Source of the DNA: Raphanus sativus
Taxonomy: Eukaryota; Streptophyta; Magnoliopsida; Brassicales; Brassicaceae
Reading direction: 5' to 3'
DNA length: 64,000 nucleotides
NCBI RefSeq assembly: GCF_000801105.2
Contig: NC_079515.1
Coordinates: 5,890,001-5,954,000, forward strand
The position numbers and the translations under genes are program-made. Shown piece by piece: positions 35,843 to 48,949 of this stretch; positions within the stretch are counted from its first letter, which is position 1, and every line of letters starts with the position of its first letter. The notes beneath the pieces were generated by a model. The model ran no database searches. It had not been told where the DNA came from and saw nothing but the letters and a program-made list of their open reading frames with translations.

Positions 35843-36169
35843 CAGAGTATACGCTCTCATCAGCTCTCATCTCTGAATCTGATTCCACCATATAGTTCTG
35901 ACAAACATAAAGAGTTTGGTGTTGTCTTCTTAAAAGGTTCGTTGTCTCAAATCACAAAAACTCTTGTTTTTAAAAAAGTTTAATTATTTTTTAAAACCGT
36001 GAGTTTTGGTCAATTACAGAATTCCCGATTCCATCGGCGAGTTTTGTGTCAGTGATCAACAGATTTTGTTTTATTTGTCATTTAATAAAAATAAAAAAAA
36101 CGTTTCATTTTCGATCTGATGATTACAGAAGAACTCAAAAAAGAAGAGTGTGGAGAGAGCGATTGATCA

Positions 36170-39100
36170 ATGGCGGGTCGTAACATAGAGAAGATGGCAT
36201 CCATTGATGCGCAGCTTCGTCAACTGGTTCCTGCTAAAGTGAGCGAAGACGATAAGCTCATCGAGTACGACGCTCTTCTCCTCGATCGTTTCCTCGACAT
36301 TCTCCAGGACTTGCACGGAGAGGATCTCCGTGAAACGGTACCAAAACTTTGATTTTATCCTTTGATTGAATCGATACAGGTTCAAACCTTTTATATATTA
36401 TGATAATGAATCATAATACAGGTTCAAGAGTTGTACGAGCTTTCTGCTGAGTACGAAGGCAAACGTGAGGCTAAGAAGCTTGAGGAGCTAGGGAGTGTGT
36501 TAACGAGTTTGGATCCTGGTGACTCCATTGTTATCGCCAAGGCCTTCTCCCACATGCTTAACTTAGCCAATTTGGCTGAGGAGGTCCAGATTGCTTACCG
36601 GCGCAGGATCAAGAAGCTGAAGAAGGGTGATTTCGCTGATGAGAGCTCTGCCACTACTGAGTCTGATATCGAAGAGACTTTCAAGAGGCTTGTTAGTGTT
36701 ATTGGTAAGTCTCCTGAAGAGATCTTTGATGCTTTGAAGAACCAGACTGTGGATTTGGTGTTGACTGCTCATCCTACTCAGTCTGTGCGTAGATCTTTGC
36801 TTCAGAAGCATGGGAGGTTTGTTTCTTTTGTCTTCCTGTGGAGAGAGAGAGTGATACAGCTCTTTTGGTTTTGTTGTATTGAAATGTTTTTTTTCTCAGG
36901 ATAAGAGACTGTCTTGCCCAGCTGTATGCGAAGGACATTACTCCTGATGACAAGCAGGAGCTAGATGAAGCTCTCCAAAGAGAGGTATGAATTCAACCTC
37001 ATTGATATGATATATACAAAAGAATGGCCTATTTTAAACTCTTTTAACTTTTTGTGTAGATTCAAGCTGCATTTCGCACGGATGAGATTAGGAGAACACC
37101 TCCAACCCCTCAAGATGAAATGAGAGCTGGAATGAGCTATTTCCATGAGACAATCTGGAACGGTGTCCCTAAGTTCCTTCGCCGTGTGGACACAGCTCTG
37201 AAGAACATTGGGATTGATGAACGTGTTCCTTACAATGCCCCACTGATTCAGTTCTCTTCATGGATGGGCGGTGATCGTGATGGTATAAATGCTTTTTCAC
37301 ATTACTTATAAGCCAATTTCTCTGCTGTTTGTTTCCTCTTGTTCACCACCAACTTACCTGAATTGCAGGTAATCCGAGGGTCACACCTGAGGTCACTAGA
37401 GATGTGTGCTTGCTGGCTAGAATGATGGCAGCCAATTTCTACTATAACCAAATTGAGAATCTCATGTTTGAGGTTTTGATCTCTTTTGAAATCTCCTGCC
37501 TTTTACAGTTTCCTTTCAACAATATCCTTTTGATTCATTATTTTTTCTACTTGGCAGTTGTCTATGTGGCGTTGCACTGATGAGTTCCGTATCAAGGCTG
37601 ATGAAATCCACAGGAATTCAAGGAAAGACGCTGCAAAACATTACATAGGTTTGAAGCATAAAACTCTATTCAAATGCGCTTTTGCAATTCTTAAGTCATT
37701 TTCTTCTTCTTTTGACTCAATGCAGAGTTCTGGAAAACCATTCCTCCAACTGAACCATACCGTGTGATTCTTGGTGATGTGAGGGATAAGCTGTATCACA
37801 CACGTGAACGCTCTCGTCAGTTGCTGAGTAACGGAATCTCTGACATCCCTGCAGAAGCTACTTTCACCAATGTGGAAGAGGTAATAAACCTCTATGTATA
37901 CTCTGCTTAATGTCTATTTTACTAAGTCGTTGCCTGATTCTAACAAACCTGTTATTTGTTCTATCTACTACACAGTTCTTGGAGCCTCTTGAGCTTTGTT
38001 ACCGATCACTATGTGCATGTGGTGACCGCCCAATAGCTGATGGAAGCCTTCTTGATTTCTTGAGGCAAGTCTCTACCTTTGGACTCTCCCTTGTGAAGCT
38101 TGACATTAGGCAAGAATCTGAACGCCACACCGATGTCTTGGATGCTATCACCAAGCACTTAGACGGTTCCTCTTATAGAGACTGGTCTGAAGAACGTCGG
38201 CAAGAATGGCTTCTAGCTGAACTAAGCGGCAAGCGACCACTTTTTGGACCTGATCTTCCCAAAACCGAAGAAATTGCTGATGTCCTGGACACGTTCAAAG
38301 TCATATCCGAACTGCCTTCAGATTGCTTTGGAGCTTACATTATCTCTATGGCAACTTCACCAAGTGATGTGCTAGCCGTTGAGCTTTTGCAACGCGAGTG
38401 CCACGTGAAGAAGCCACTTAGAGTTGTTCCACTCTTTGAGAAGCTAGCTGATCTAGAAGCAGCACCCGCTGCTGTTTCGAGACTTTTCTCAATAGACTGG
38501 TACAAAAACCGTATTAACGGTAAACAAGAGGTTATGATTGGCTATTCGGATTCAGGGAAAGACGCTGGGCGTCTCTCAGCTGCTTGGGAGCTATACAAAG
38601 CTCAAGAAGAGCTTGTGAAGGTTGCTAAGAAATATGGAGTGAAGCTGACTATGTTCCATGGCCGTGGTGGCACAGTTGGAAGAGGAGGTGGTCCCACCCA
38701 TCTTGCTATATTGTCTCAGCCACCGGATACAGTTAATGGCTCATTCAGAGTCACGGTTCAAGGTGAAGTCATTGAGCAATCATTTGGAGAGGAACACTTG
38801 TGTTTTAGAACACTTCAGCGTTTCACAGCTGCTACTCTTGAGCATGGAATGAACCCTCCTGTTTCACCAAAACCAGAGTGGCGTGCTTTGCTTGACCAAA
38901 TGGCTGTTGTTGCAACTGAGGAGTATCGATCTGTTGTGTTCCAAGAGCCTCGATTTGTCGAGTACTTCCGCCTTGTAAGTATTCATTCATTCATTCAACC
39001 AAGTTTTATATTTTTGAAAGTAACTTAACTGTTGGTTTGGTGTGTAGGCTACACCTGAGCTGGAGTATGGACGTATGAACATTGGAAGCAGACCGTCAAA

Positions 39101-39823
39101 GCGAAAACCTAGCGGTGGGATCGAGTCTCTCAGAGCAATCCCATGGATCTTTGCTTGGACACAAACGAGATTCCATCTTCCTGTATGGTTAGGATTCGGA
39201 GCAGCTTTCAAGTATGCAATCAAGAAGGATGTGAGGAACCTCCACATGCTGCAAGATATGTACAAACACTGGCCGTTTTTCCGTGTCACCATCGATCTTA
39301 TTGAGATGGTGTTCGCCAAGGGAGACCCCGGGATCGCTGCATTGTATGACAAACTTCTTGTCTCAAAAGATTTATGGGCCTTTGGAGAGAAGCTCAGAAC
39401 CAACTTTGAAGAAACCAAGACCCTCGTCCTCCAGGTACAAACAAAAGCCAAAAAATAAAACAGAGTACTCTGTTTCGCATTCGTTTACTTGCAGTTGCAG
39501 TCCTCACTTAATTCCATTTGTTGCAGACTGCTGGACACAAAGATCTTCTTGAAGAAGACCCTTACTTGAAACAGAGACTTAGGCTGCGTGACTCTTACAT
39601 TACAACCCTCAACGTTTGCCAAGCCTATACGTTGAAGAGAATCCGTGATCCAAACTACAACGTGACCCTGCGTCCACACATTTCCAAAGAGATCTTGCAA
39701 TCAAGTAAATCGGCACAGGAGCTCGTTAAGCTTAACCCAACGAGTGAATACGCGCCTGGGCTTGAGGACACGCTCATCTTAACCATGAAGGGTATTGCCG
39801 CAGGACTGCAGAACACCGGTTAA
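36170..39823 (+). CDS. PPC3: Phosphoenolpyruvate carboxylase, plant type
   Basis: Ten exons: 36170-36337, 36422-36816, 36900-36984, 37060-37282, 37369-37472, 37558-37648, 37726-37880, 37976-38974, 39048-39434, 39527-39823. They sum to 2,904 nt and 967 residues, the normal length. The N-terminal regulatory motif [11 protein letters not shown] places the phosphorylated Ser at position 11. Catalytic motifs are intact: [10 protein letters not shown] (catalytic His), [25 protein letters not shown], and the C-terminal QNTG characteristic of plant-type PEPC. The cytosolic tetramer adds bicarbonate to PEP to form oxaloacetate, replenishing the TCA cycle and supplying malate; it is activated by glucose-6-phosphate and inhibited by malate. 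Assignment to PPC3 rests on the neighbouring HEME1 and TTL2 genes. In Arabidopsis PPC3 is mainly a root isoform. Confidence 0.95.
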
Positions 39824-40696
39824 GTGAGTTGAGTCACCGAGAGAAAGCAGACTTTTGAGTCTCTCTTTTCTTTTTTTTTCTTTTTAAGAATAATCTCTTT
39901 CTTTGAAATCGAAAATAATAAGTTGTTACGGTTGGATTACAGTTTACTTTTATGCTTCCACACCGTTGAGAAAAGTTTTAATCTTCTCATTGTATTAAAC
40001 ACAACACTGCTCTGTTTCTGAGAGTGTTCAATCTTAAATCTTATCTTATTTTTTGTCTTTTTGTCTCTGGCCTCTGTCTTGCAATACCAGAATCACTTAC
40101 AGAGTTGTTGATACTTTTCCACAAAACGTTTAGTTTGCATATCGTATAAGTTTGAAATGTGGTAATCGAACTAGGCCGTTAAATAAGGGAGGTGCGTCGA
40201 GGAAACGACACGGTTTTCTATCCAGCTTAAAACAATAATCTTAAGAGGAAATTAGTACGCTCATTTAGCTTGTGTGTGTTGCAAGAAACATCCCCATCCA
40301 GTTATTGCCATATGAATAACCATCACCATTTTTTCAATATGACAATGTTCAGTAAGTTTACTCTGATCATCTAAGTCAGGCACCTTTTACTTTATTCACT
40401 GAAGATATAAATAAGAACAACGGTAATTCAACAAATATTTTACAGAAAGAATATTTTTATTCATGGCAAAAATGTTTTGACAACATGAATGAATGTCTCT
40501 CTCTGATGTTTATTTTCTATGGTTTCATCACCTAAGCAAAATTTTCTCTATATACACATTTAATCTCTAATAACCGAGCAATGAACGAACAAAATCAGAA
40601 AGTAATACTCTACCTAACTCTGAGAGATTATTGACAAAATTTTCCTCTTGCTGTTTTTTTTTCATATGAACCAAGTAAATATCTTTGAGAGTTTGC
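39824..40696. other. Convergent 3' region between PPC3 and TTL2
   Basis: This 873-bp stretch contains both 3' UTRs. T-rich runs at 39870-39890 and AATAA-type signals are present. No other gene was seen. Confidence 0.5.
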
Positions 40697-43364
40697 TTAA
40701 AGGCCATAGTGTCTCACTGAAATCTCCAGTGCTTCCTTGCTTGGGCACACAATCTCCTTCATCCTAATCCCAACTTTGTAAATCTTGAAGGTTGGCACAA
40801 CTCTCACTTTCTCTGCATCACCCACTCCAGGACATTTCTCTATCTCCACCTATTGAATCATCACAAGTAAGTTTTTTACTTGTTCACATACATAATGTTT
40901 AAAGTTTTTGCTTTTTTTTTTTGAACCTTGAGGAAGTGTAGAGATGGGTAACGAATACATAGTGCATCCATGAAGATAGATATGTCTTTGCATTGTTGAT
41001 CAGAGATTTTCATAAAAAGTACAATGGAAACCCCTGCCACCATTGAAGTATACAACAAGTTAACAAGTAAAGTTCTGTAAAGACCAGACAAGTTTTAAAT
41101 TTATCACTTACCTGGACGGGTCAATGCAGCTTTTAACTCTTCAAGGCTAAAAACCTCCTCAACTTCACCTCCAAACTCCATGTTTAAAACTACTTCTCCA
41201 CGAGATTTCTTCAATGCAACTTGAGCATGAAACAAAGATTCAGCAATTTCTCTGTCATAAGATAGTTCCTTTCTCAAGGTTTCATAATCGCTCACTGCTT
41301 CAGCCCATCTCTCCAGCTACATTTTTTTTAACCACAAGAAGAAAGCTTAGAGCAAGTAAAACGCGAAAAACAAAGTCATAGATGTTAGTTACCTTGCCGT
41401 ATGAGGCAGCTCTTTGACGACGAGCCTTTGTGTAACTAGGTAGAATGAGCAATGCATGGCTACAATCTTCTATCGAGCTCTCCCACATCCCAACTTTAAA
41501 GAAACAATCTGCTCTATGACCGAACAGAGTAGCGTTGTAAGGATCAAACTTAAGACCTTCCGCATAAGCTCCCCTGGCTTCAGTGTATCTTTCTGAGCCA
41601 TAAAGAGCGTTACCACGATCACGCGCCCTAACTACCATTCTAACGTTTCTAATCAACGTTTCTATTTCACAGTTTCGTGGATCCATCTCTGAAGCTTTCT
41701 CTATAAATGTTACCGCGTTTTCAAACCTGCAAGAATACATCATCATCATCTGCCTTTTTACTAATGAACATAAACAACAATAAATATATTTACCTTCCTA
41801 GAGCCAACTCCATCTGAGATTTAACAAAGTATAAGTAAGCTTCAGAGATCATATCGAAAAACCGAATCTGTGTGAAAGATGATGGTAACAGTTCTATTTT
41901 GGGAGAATCTGCTAGTATTGTCTGAGCCTCATCAAGCCTTAGGAGCTTCATTAGTGCTTCAACTTTACACATGGCTAGCTGCAGATTTTTTTTAACATAT
42001 TAAAAAAAATTTGATTCTGATTCTTCAAATGGTAATAATACAAGAAGATACCTGAGGGGACATATCAGCTCCAGACTCCATAGCAGCACTTACTTCTGTC
42101 AGAACAATATTCCATTCGCCACGTCTTCTTGCATCTGCGCATTTGTTCAAGTGTCTATCAACTTCTTCAAGCACCTTCACCACCATTGGATCTGATGGTT
42201 CCTCCACGTAGAAAAAGTGCTTCCCTGCATTATCAACTTGACCTAATCTGCAACCAAAAAAAAACAAGACTCAATATCTTTTTCTTGATCAAGAATCTAA
42301 TCAAGCAGTTCAGTTTATAACCTAAGAAGCAATGTGGCTAAACGATGATGAGCCCTTGCAAAACTTGGATCTAATTTGATAGCTAGTTCACACTCAACCA
42401 CAGCTTCGGCAATCCGACCTAAACCGGACAAAGCAGCTGCTCGGTTGCTACGGTAAGTGGCATTACTCGGCGAGAGCTCTAACGCTCGGTCGTAAAACTT
42501 CAAAGCCTCGCCGAAACAACCTTTCTTGAACATCTCGTTGCCGAGTCTCTTTACTTCCTCTGGATTCGGACTGTTCATCACTCTCTTCCACGACGTATCC
42601 ACCTCAGAGCCGCCACCACCGCCGCCGCTGGAGCAGCGGGAGATCACAAGTGCGCCGGAGGAAGAACCAGAAGTCGTCGTTGGCGGTGGCTTCGCAACCG
42701 TTGAAGAGGAGTAGCTGTTTCCTCTCATGACGCTACCGTATCCGTAAGACTTGGAGCCTGGTCCAAGAACCATGCGTTTTGGCACTCCTTGTGTCATTCC
42801 CGTTATATGAACCTTCCCGGACGGGAAAAGATTCCCGCCGGGGAGGACTTTGACCGGCTGGGGCGGCGGCGGAGCAGAGCCTTTGCTCGATCGTTTCGTG
42901 CTCGGAGCCGAGTCCGACGCTGAAGAGACCCGTCCCGGTCTCGGGTTCGACCCTGCTTTAGCGCCGGCGGGATTAATGCTAGACCCGGATCGAGCGGCGG
43001 AGGACTTGGAGGATTTAGCGGCGGAGGGATTGCTTGTCTTAGAAGTTTGAGCGGCGGAGGGAGCGGTGGCCCTGGAAGACTGTACGGCGGAGGGATTTGA
43101 CCGAACGGAATCGGATTTCGTCGAAACATGAGTGTGTCCGGAACGACCCGTTACCGATCCAGATGAGCTAGAACTGAAACTGCTGTTGGAAGTGGTGGTC
43201 GCCGCGGAGGTGAGTCCACTCGGTTGTGTCTGAAGCGGAGTGATTGGCGATCCGAATTCGACGTGAGCATTGTCTTGTTTATTATTATTTGTCATGTTCA
43301 GTGATCTGCGTAGCTTATCGGCGACAGTGTCAGGTTCCGACACATGTTTAATAGGCTTCAACAT
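40697..43364 (-). CDS. TTL2: TPR-repeat thioredoxin-like protein
   Basis: Seven exons on the minus strand: 43364-42322, 42247-42052, 41978-41794, 41726-41393, 41316-41112, 41033-40927, 40849-40697 (2,223 nt, 740 residues). Residues 1-250 are a Ser/Ala/Thr-rich, probably disordered region. Six or so TPR helices follow, beginning at [23 protein letters not shown] (about 268) and again at [22 protein letters not shown] (about 520). The last about 100 residues form a thioredoxin-like fold ([12 protein letters not shown]...VVPTFKIYK) in which the redox CxxC is not conserved, as is usual for TTL proteins. TTLs act as scaffolds in brassinosteroid signalling, cellulose synthase regulation and osmotic stress. 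By position it matches At3g14950 (TTL2), which in Arabidopsis acts mainly in the male gametophyte. Confidence 0.9.
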
Positions 43365-44646
43365 TTTGTCTTAAAAGAATATTACGGAATTATAAAGATA
43401 GCTTTGATCGTCTAAAGTTCTCGAATTTCCCAATGGGTTCTCTAAAAAGGAGAGAAAACAAGAGCGACCACCATCAATGGCTAAACAAGATAGAAACGAC
43501 AAATAAGATTGTACTACGATCACATACTCCGATCAATGCATCGACGGGATAAAGGAAAGATGGCTATCTCGCGATCAGAAAAAAAAAGAATGAATGCGAG
43601 AGTGATTTCTAGAGAGTGAGAGAAACAAAGTTTCAGAGAAAGAAAGAGAGGAAGGAGACGAAGAGCAGAGTGAAACCAAAAAAATAAAACAAATAATTTT
43701 AATATTCTATTTATTTACTACATCGACTTTGACACACGCACAAAAATAGAAGTGAGATTTCATTTAATTTGATTTAGTTTCTTTAACTGTTCTCTCTTTT
43801 CTTCCGCTTTAGAATTGTCGAAAGCGAAGAAAAAGAAGAATTTAATTAAAGAAAAATCTTACACCGTACGAATAAATTTAAATCTGAGAGAAAAATGCGA
43901 TAAAGGTCTTTTTTTTATCATTGATTTTCACAAGATTTTGCCTAGTCAAATGAAAACTAATGTACACTATGATCTAAAACTTTTACGAAGTATCTAATTT
44001 AAGATTTGGTTATAGCTATTTTTTTTAATATTCAAATCCAAAGTCTTGACTGAATCCTCCTCGTGGTTTGCGCTCAATACTCTGCTATACTAATTACAGT
44101 ATTTAAAAACTTCTTAGTTTATAAGCTCACTGTATTTATTTTATCTAAAGGGATATGAGAAAATAAACTCTCAATACTTAAAAAAAAAAAAAAACTCTCG
44201 ATACTTCACTGAAGAGACACATTTCATTTTTATTTTACATGTATCTTGTGTTTATCAATCTCGTGGGAATGTCTTTATCAATAAATATTTGTAAGTGCCT
44301 AAAATTTATAAAATAATCTGATGTCTTGGCTTCCTTTTATACTGTCTCGTTTTTCCTACAGTATCTAAAAGCTAACTCGCGTACCATGGTAAGTGACGTG
44401 CACGCTCCTAAAAGCATGCATTTGTATTTCTTAATTAACAGTATCATTAAGACCTTAACCAATTGTCTTAATTAAATTAATTAACCCCAGTTCGCAAGGA
44501 CACAGCCAATATAATACCACCATGCATATCCATAAAAAAAAAAAAGAAGTTGATTTACCATATGTTTAACATAATTTTTTGGTAAATATCTTTGTTTTGT
44601 TTTCTTCTTTTAATATCAAACTGTGTGATGTTTAAAAACAAAATTT
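43365..44646. other. TTL2 upstream region
   Basis: GA-rich leader and promoter sequence of the minus-strand TTL2 gene (43400-43700), then AT-rich DNA. No gene is supported. Confidence 0.4.
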
Positions 44647-45322
44647 AGGTTCATCCTTAAAGTTAACCTTTAAATTCATTACTTCTTTAATAATCAATCA
44701 AAATATCATGTAAAGTAATGAATAAAATATTAATTTTTTTAAAAAAATATCTAAAATAACTTAAAATAACGTCAATTTTAATGACGTTGACGCTGCCCAC
44801 TAAACCATAAATCCAAACTTTAAATCCTAAATCATAAATTTAATTTTTTTACTCTAATCCTAAGTTCTAAACCCAAATCCTAAATTTTAAACCAAAACTT
44901 TAAACCTTAAATTCAAACTCTTGACTCTAAACCCAAATTCAAACTCTAAATCCTAAACATAAACCTTAGACCCTAAACTTAAATTCTATATCAAATCCTA
45001 ATTAAATATAGAGTTTGAGTTTAAGGTCTAGGTTTGAGTTTAGAATTTAGAGTTTATGATTTAGGTTTAAGATTTAGGATTTGAAATTAGGGTATAAGAT
45101 TTGGGTATAGAGTTTAGGATTTAGAGTTTAGGATTAACAATTTGGATTTAGAGTTTAGAATACAATTGGCGACGTCAGCATTTTTAAAATCGACGTTATT
45201 TTTTTAGTTACTTTGGAATTTTCTAAAAAAAAATAAAATTATTTATTCATTAATATATATGACATTTTGATTGGTTATTAGATATATGGTGAATTTAAAG
45301 GTTCATTTTAAAGGGTGTACCT
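44647..45322. mobile_element. Foldback MITE with telomere-like interior
   Basis: The whole 676 bp is close to one long inverted repeat. The left arm begins AGGTTCATCCTTAAAG and continues to AACCTTTAAATTCA, AATCAATCAAAATATCATG and AACGTCAATTTTAATGACG. The reverse complement of the right arm has the same blocks in the same order (AGGTACACCCTTTAAAATG, AACCTTTAAATTCA, AACCAATCAAAATGTCAT, AACGTCGATTTTAA). Both arms then run into degenerate CTAAACCCTAAA units meeting near 45000. The transcript would form a long hairpin. No clear target duplication was found and no protein is encoded. Confidence 0.75.
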
Positions 45323-47121
45323 TAATTGACCACACATTTTTATCACACTTCTTTGTTGCTCTGCATGTATAGACTTTAAATGTTATGTATAAGTCGAGTA
45401 AAGTAATCATGATACCAATACACAAAAATAGGTTCGTGCAGACATTCATGTCCGTGGTGTATGTTTCCTAGAAACAGAATCCTATAGTTGTATACTTGCG
45501 GCTGTGAGGTGCGTAAAGATAAATGCAAAAACACTATTGGTAAATAATAGACGATGAATATTAACTTGTTTGGTAGGTTCATGCATGGACCTACTTCTGA
45601 TTTTCAGATTATATGTTAGTGGTTGTAATTAGTGTGTCCAGATTTTGTAGTAAGAGTAGGTACGTGCACATTTAATTAAGCACGCACTTGATTGGCCACG
45701 ATAATATTCCATCCGAGTCGAACTGTACAATTTTTCTAACAGAATACATACTAATCTATATTGAAATGTTACACGAAATGATATAAAGTATTCTTACTTT
45801 TGAACAATGTTTTACATGAACGTCATATATAATGATTTGTATGATAAAATTAGTTGATTACTTATACTTCGAGATAACTGAAACCGAAGAGTACCTGTGT
45901 ATTCTGTAACTTTTTAGAGACGAAATTGAAAAAAAAAAAGATGGATGGCATAAAGACTTTTGGTTTGTAAACATTATAATTGCATCAAACAAATATAATG
46001 GTGTTTGTTCTAACTAATTTGGCATGTTCAAAACACCTTTAAACACAATTTGATGGATGTCTTCGTCAGCTCAACGTTGGAATCCTAACTATGACGCCAG
46101 ATCAATCATCACTGTCTCTGGTTGACACTGATAATAAGGCATGACAGAAGGTAAGTACGTGTACCGGTGTACGTATTGAATGATTAAAATGTTGTTCTCT
46201 ATTGTTCTCTCACCTCTTACTAGAAGAGAAATCTGACCATTTAACCTAAAAATTGTATAATTAGCCAACTAACCATAATAACTAAATGAGGAGAGTATCT
46301 CTATACATAAATATTTTTACCTCGAACGACTAGTTAGTGATGTTTTCTTTTTGTTAATGCAGATCTAGTTATGTTTTTTCTTCTTAATGCTGAATAGAAA
46401 AAGGCAAAATGCTGACAACAGAAAAATGAAAGATGCAAAATTCAAAAGAAAAATTTGAACAACTGGTGAAGGATGGATTCATTTTAATTTTTTGATAGCT
46501 TTTGAACATCTTTTGTTAGATTCCGATTTTTTTGTTGGGTAAAAGATCCTATTTACTGCTTCTTATATTTTACTTATTATTTTTGGAGACCCTAAAATAA
46601 GTTTATTCTTAATATGATAACAGCTTTTTTTTTGTCAACCTTAATATGATAACAGCTAATAAACACAATTATATGATTTAAAAATATTTTTAAAATCATT
46701 CAATACGTTAGAAATTAGAATCATATAATCTCGTAGTTTTTTTCATTTCTTATATCCACTAATATTAGCATCAAATATAGATTAGTTTTCTACTATGATA
46801 AAAAAGCTTAATCGATTAACACTGTATCGTTTTTTTTTTCATTCCTCATCGATAATGCGAGTTCGAAATTGCAATTAGTTCAACCTTATACTTGTACAAC
46901 AAGGAATCATCCAAAATTTACTAGACCTAATTTTATAAACCCTATTGCCGTTTAAGCGAAGGATCAACTCTCCTCGCTTTTCTGGCATTGCCACCTAAAG
47001 TACAGAGGAGAAAGTAAGTGAATAAAAAAAAGAACGAAAGTCTCGTACAATCTGTGCGAAGCTGCAACTTCAATGGCGGAAATGTCGCCTCGGATCTTCG
47101 ACCATCAAAGGAGAAGTAAGA
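45323..47121. other. Intergenic AT-rich region
   Basis: No supported gene. The sequence from about 46930 is likely the 3' UTR/terminator area of the minus-strand galactosyltransferase gene; the rest is AT-rich with short repeats. Confidence 0.4.
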
Positions 47122-48949
47122 TCAGTCATCTTCCGATGGCAAAGTCGGACTCTTTGAGCAGCTCTCTATCTTGTGAAGTTCCAACATCCTTTTCTCTGGG
47201 TTACAAAGCCCTGCAACCAGTTACATAGTCAAACCCAAGATGTGATCAATTATCGTAGAAATGCTTACGCAAAACCTGGTTGCATTTCTAAAAATGTGAG
47301 TGTCGAACCTGAGCATTTTGGTATATCCCAAACAGCAATGGAGTGGGGTGAGCATTCTCGTTCACAAAGGGTCTTGTGGTTCTCGTGGTTGACGTTCATG
47401 GCCAGCATCCACGCACCTATTGTCACGTCCTCATTGCTAAACATCCTAAAACTGAAGTTTGAAAAAAAAACATCTCTCTTTATTAAACAGAACGGCTTAA
47501 CAGGCGAAAGACTCAGAATCTGTATCGAGGAACAGAGACCTCTACAAGAGCGAACCCAAAGTCCTAATAGAAGTACATAACTCATAGTGACTTCAAAACG
47601 GAATAAAACAGAGGAGACATAGTCTTGCCTGTTATTCTTGAGGGCAACCAAACTGGTGACAACATCAGCAGAAAGAGCATAAATGGGGCCATAAGCATGA
47701 AGAAAGTACTCTTTCCCCAGCAAATCTGCCAAAGGTTCATACCTGCAAGATTCGAACCAATTTTCAAGTATACTGGAATCACGAGATGATCATGATTTCT
47801 CAAAAGAAAAGCATGAGTTCACATGCTGGGTTAGTTCATTCATTCCTGTCCTTACCATTTTAGCTTTGGATCTGTGAAAACAGGACCTTTTTTCAGGCAC
47901 CCAATGTATGTCTGCGAGTGACTCCTCTCTTTAGCCAACAACAAAGACAAACGATCTGCAAAGAAAATAATAACACCTCCTTATAAAATCCAGAACCCAC
48001 CCTAAAGACATGTGAAAAAATCAGAGAGAATGTGATCAATCAATCAATCACCTGGCCTCAAATATATATCATCATCAGCTTTAACATAGAACTCTGAATC
48101 ATACAGAGCGTATGCCGCTTTAAAGAAAGCCAAACTACACAATAACAAGAAAAACATATAAAAAAAGAGTCAATCTCTCATGTTATCATCCAGCAAAAAA
48201 AACAAGATTCGAATGCAGAGAAAGTGTTTACTCTCTTAACTAACGTTTTGTATGGGAGCTTACTGTACTCCTCCTCGATATCAAGCAGTATAAAGTCATC
48301 ATACTCTGCAATCTCCCTTCTAAGCTCAGCCATCTTCGCCTCATCTTTGGTTTTGCCTATGATAAACCTAATGGCCAACCCTGTTGACTCCTCCAAGCTG
48401 CATAGAACAGTGATCTTTCAGTTTAAATGCTTCTTGATCACTGAAGATAACATCAAATTATGATCAATGATTCAGATTCGTATCTAACACAATGCTATCT
48501 AAATTATTAGATATATTATACAGAGGAACCGGTTTATACTAAACCAGCTATACAATTTTCGGTTTAACTCTAATTAAAATCTCAAATCATTCTAATCGGT
48601 ACCGTCGAAGCCCTTCAGGATTGGACGGCATCCACGTGCTCCTGAGCGCTCGTCTCCGGCCAGCTGATCCGAATCCGGTCTGGATACCGACGAATCCCAT
48701 CACCTTGTGCCTCTTGACTCCGCCGCTGAGACCATTACCATTACCACCGGCGACGTTCCAGACGACTCGCACCGTCTTCGGAGGGGAGTTCGTGAGGCAC
48801 GTCCGGCTCGGGAAAACGACGGCGGAGAGGCCGAAGATGAATCCGAATAGACCGATCGCGAGAGAGCTGAGGACGATCAGAGACGTCGATCGGCGCGTGG
48901 AGGGTGATGTACGCGCGTGGAAGAGCTTCAGCCTCGGGGAAGAAGGCAT
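47122..48949 (-). CDS. GT31 beta-1,3-galactosyltransferase-like protein
   Basis: Seven minus-strand exons: 48949-48603, 48397-48245, 48134-48052, 47955-47856, 47742-47629, 47451-47309, 47210-47122 (1,029 nt, 342 residues). It is a type II Golgi protein: short basic N-terminus, one membrane segment (about residues 23-46), stem, then the GT31 domain with [29 protein letters not shown], the metal-binding [10 protein letters not shown] (DDD, the family's DxD motif) and [12 protein letters not shown]. The last exon restores the expected Cys-rich ending [10 protein letters not shown]...CSKSP; without it the frame would run on to a spurious ending. Intron 5 uses a GC donor (AACAG|GCAAGA). The gene corresponds to At3g14960 (probable beta-1,3-galactosyltransferase 13); the acceptor substrate is unknown. 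Confidence 0.9.

Noticed and set aside
47265..47308. Read-through ending of the GT31 protein ([13 protein letters not shown])
   Set aside because: A good donor at KCSG and a downstream exon restoring [10 protein letters not shown] show that this is intron sequence.
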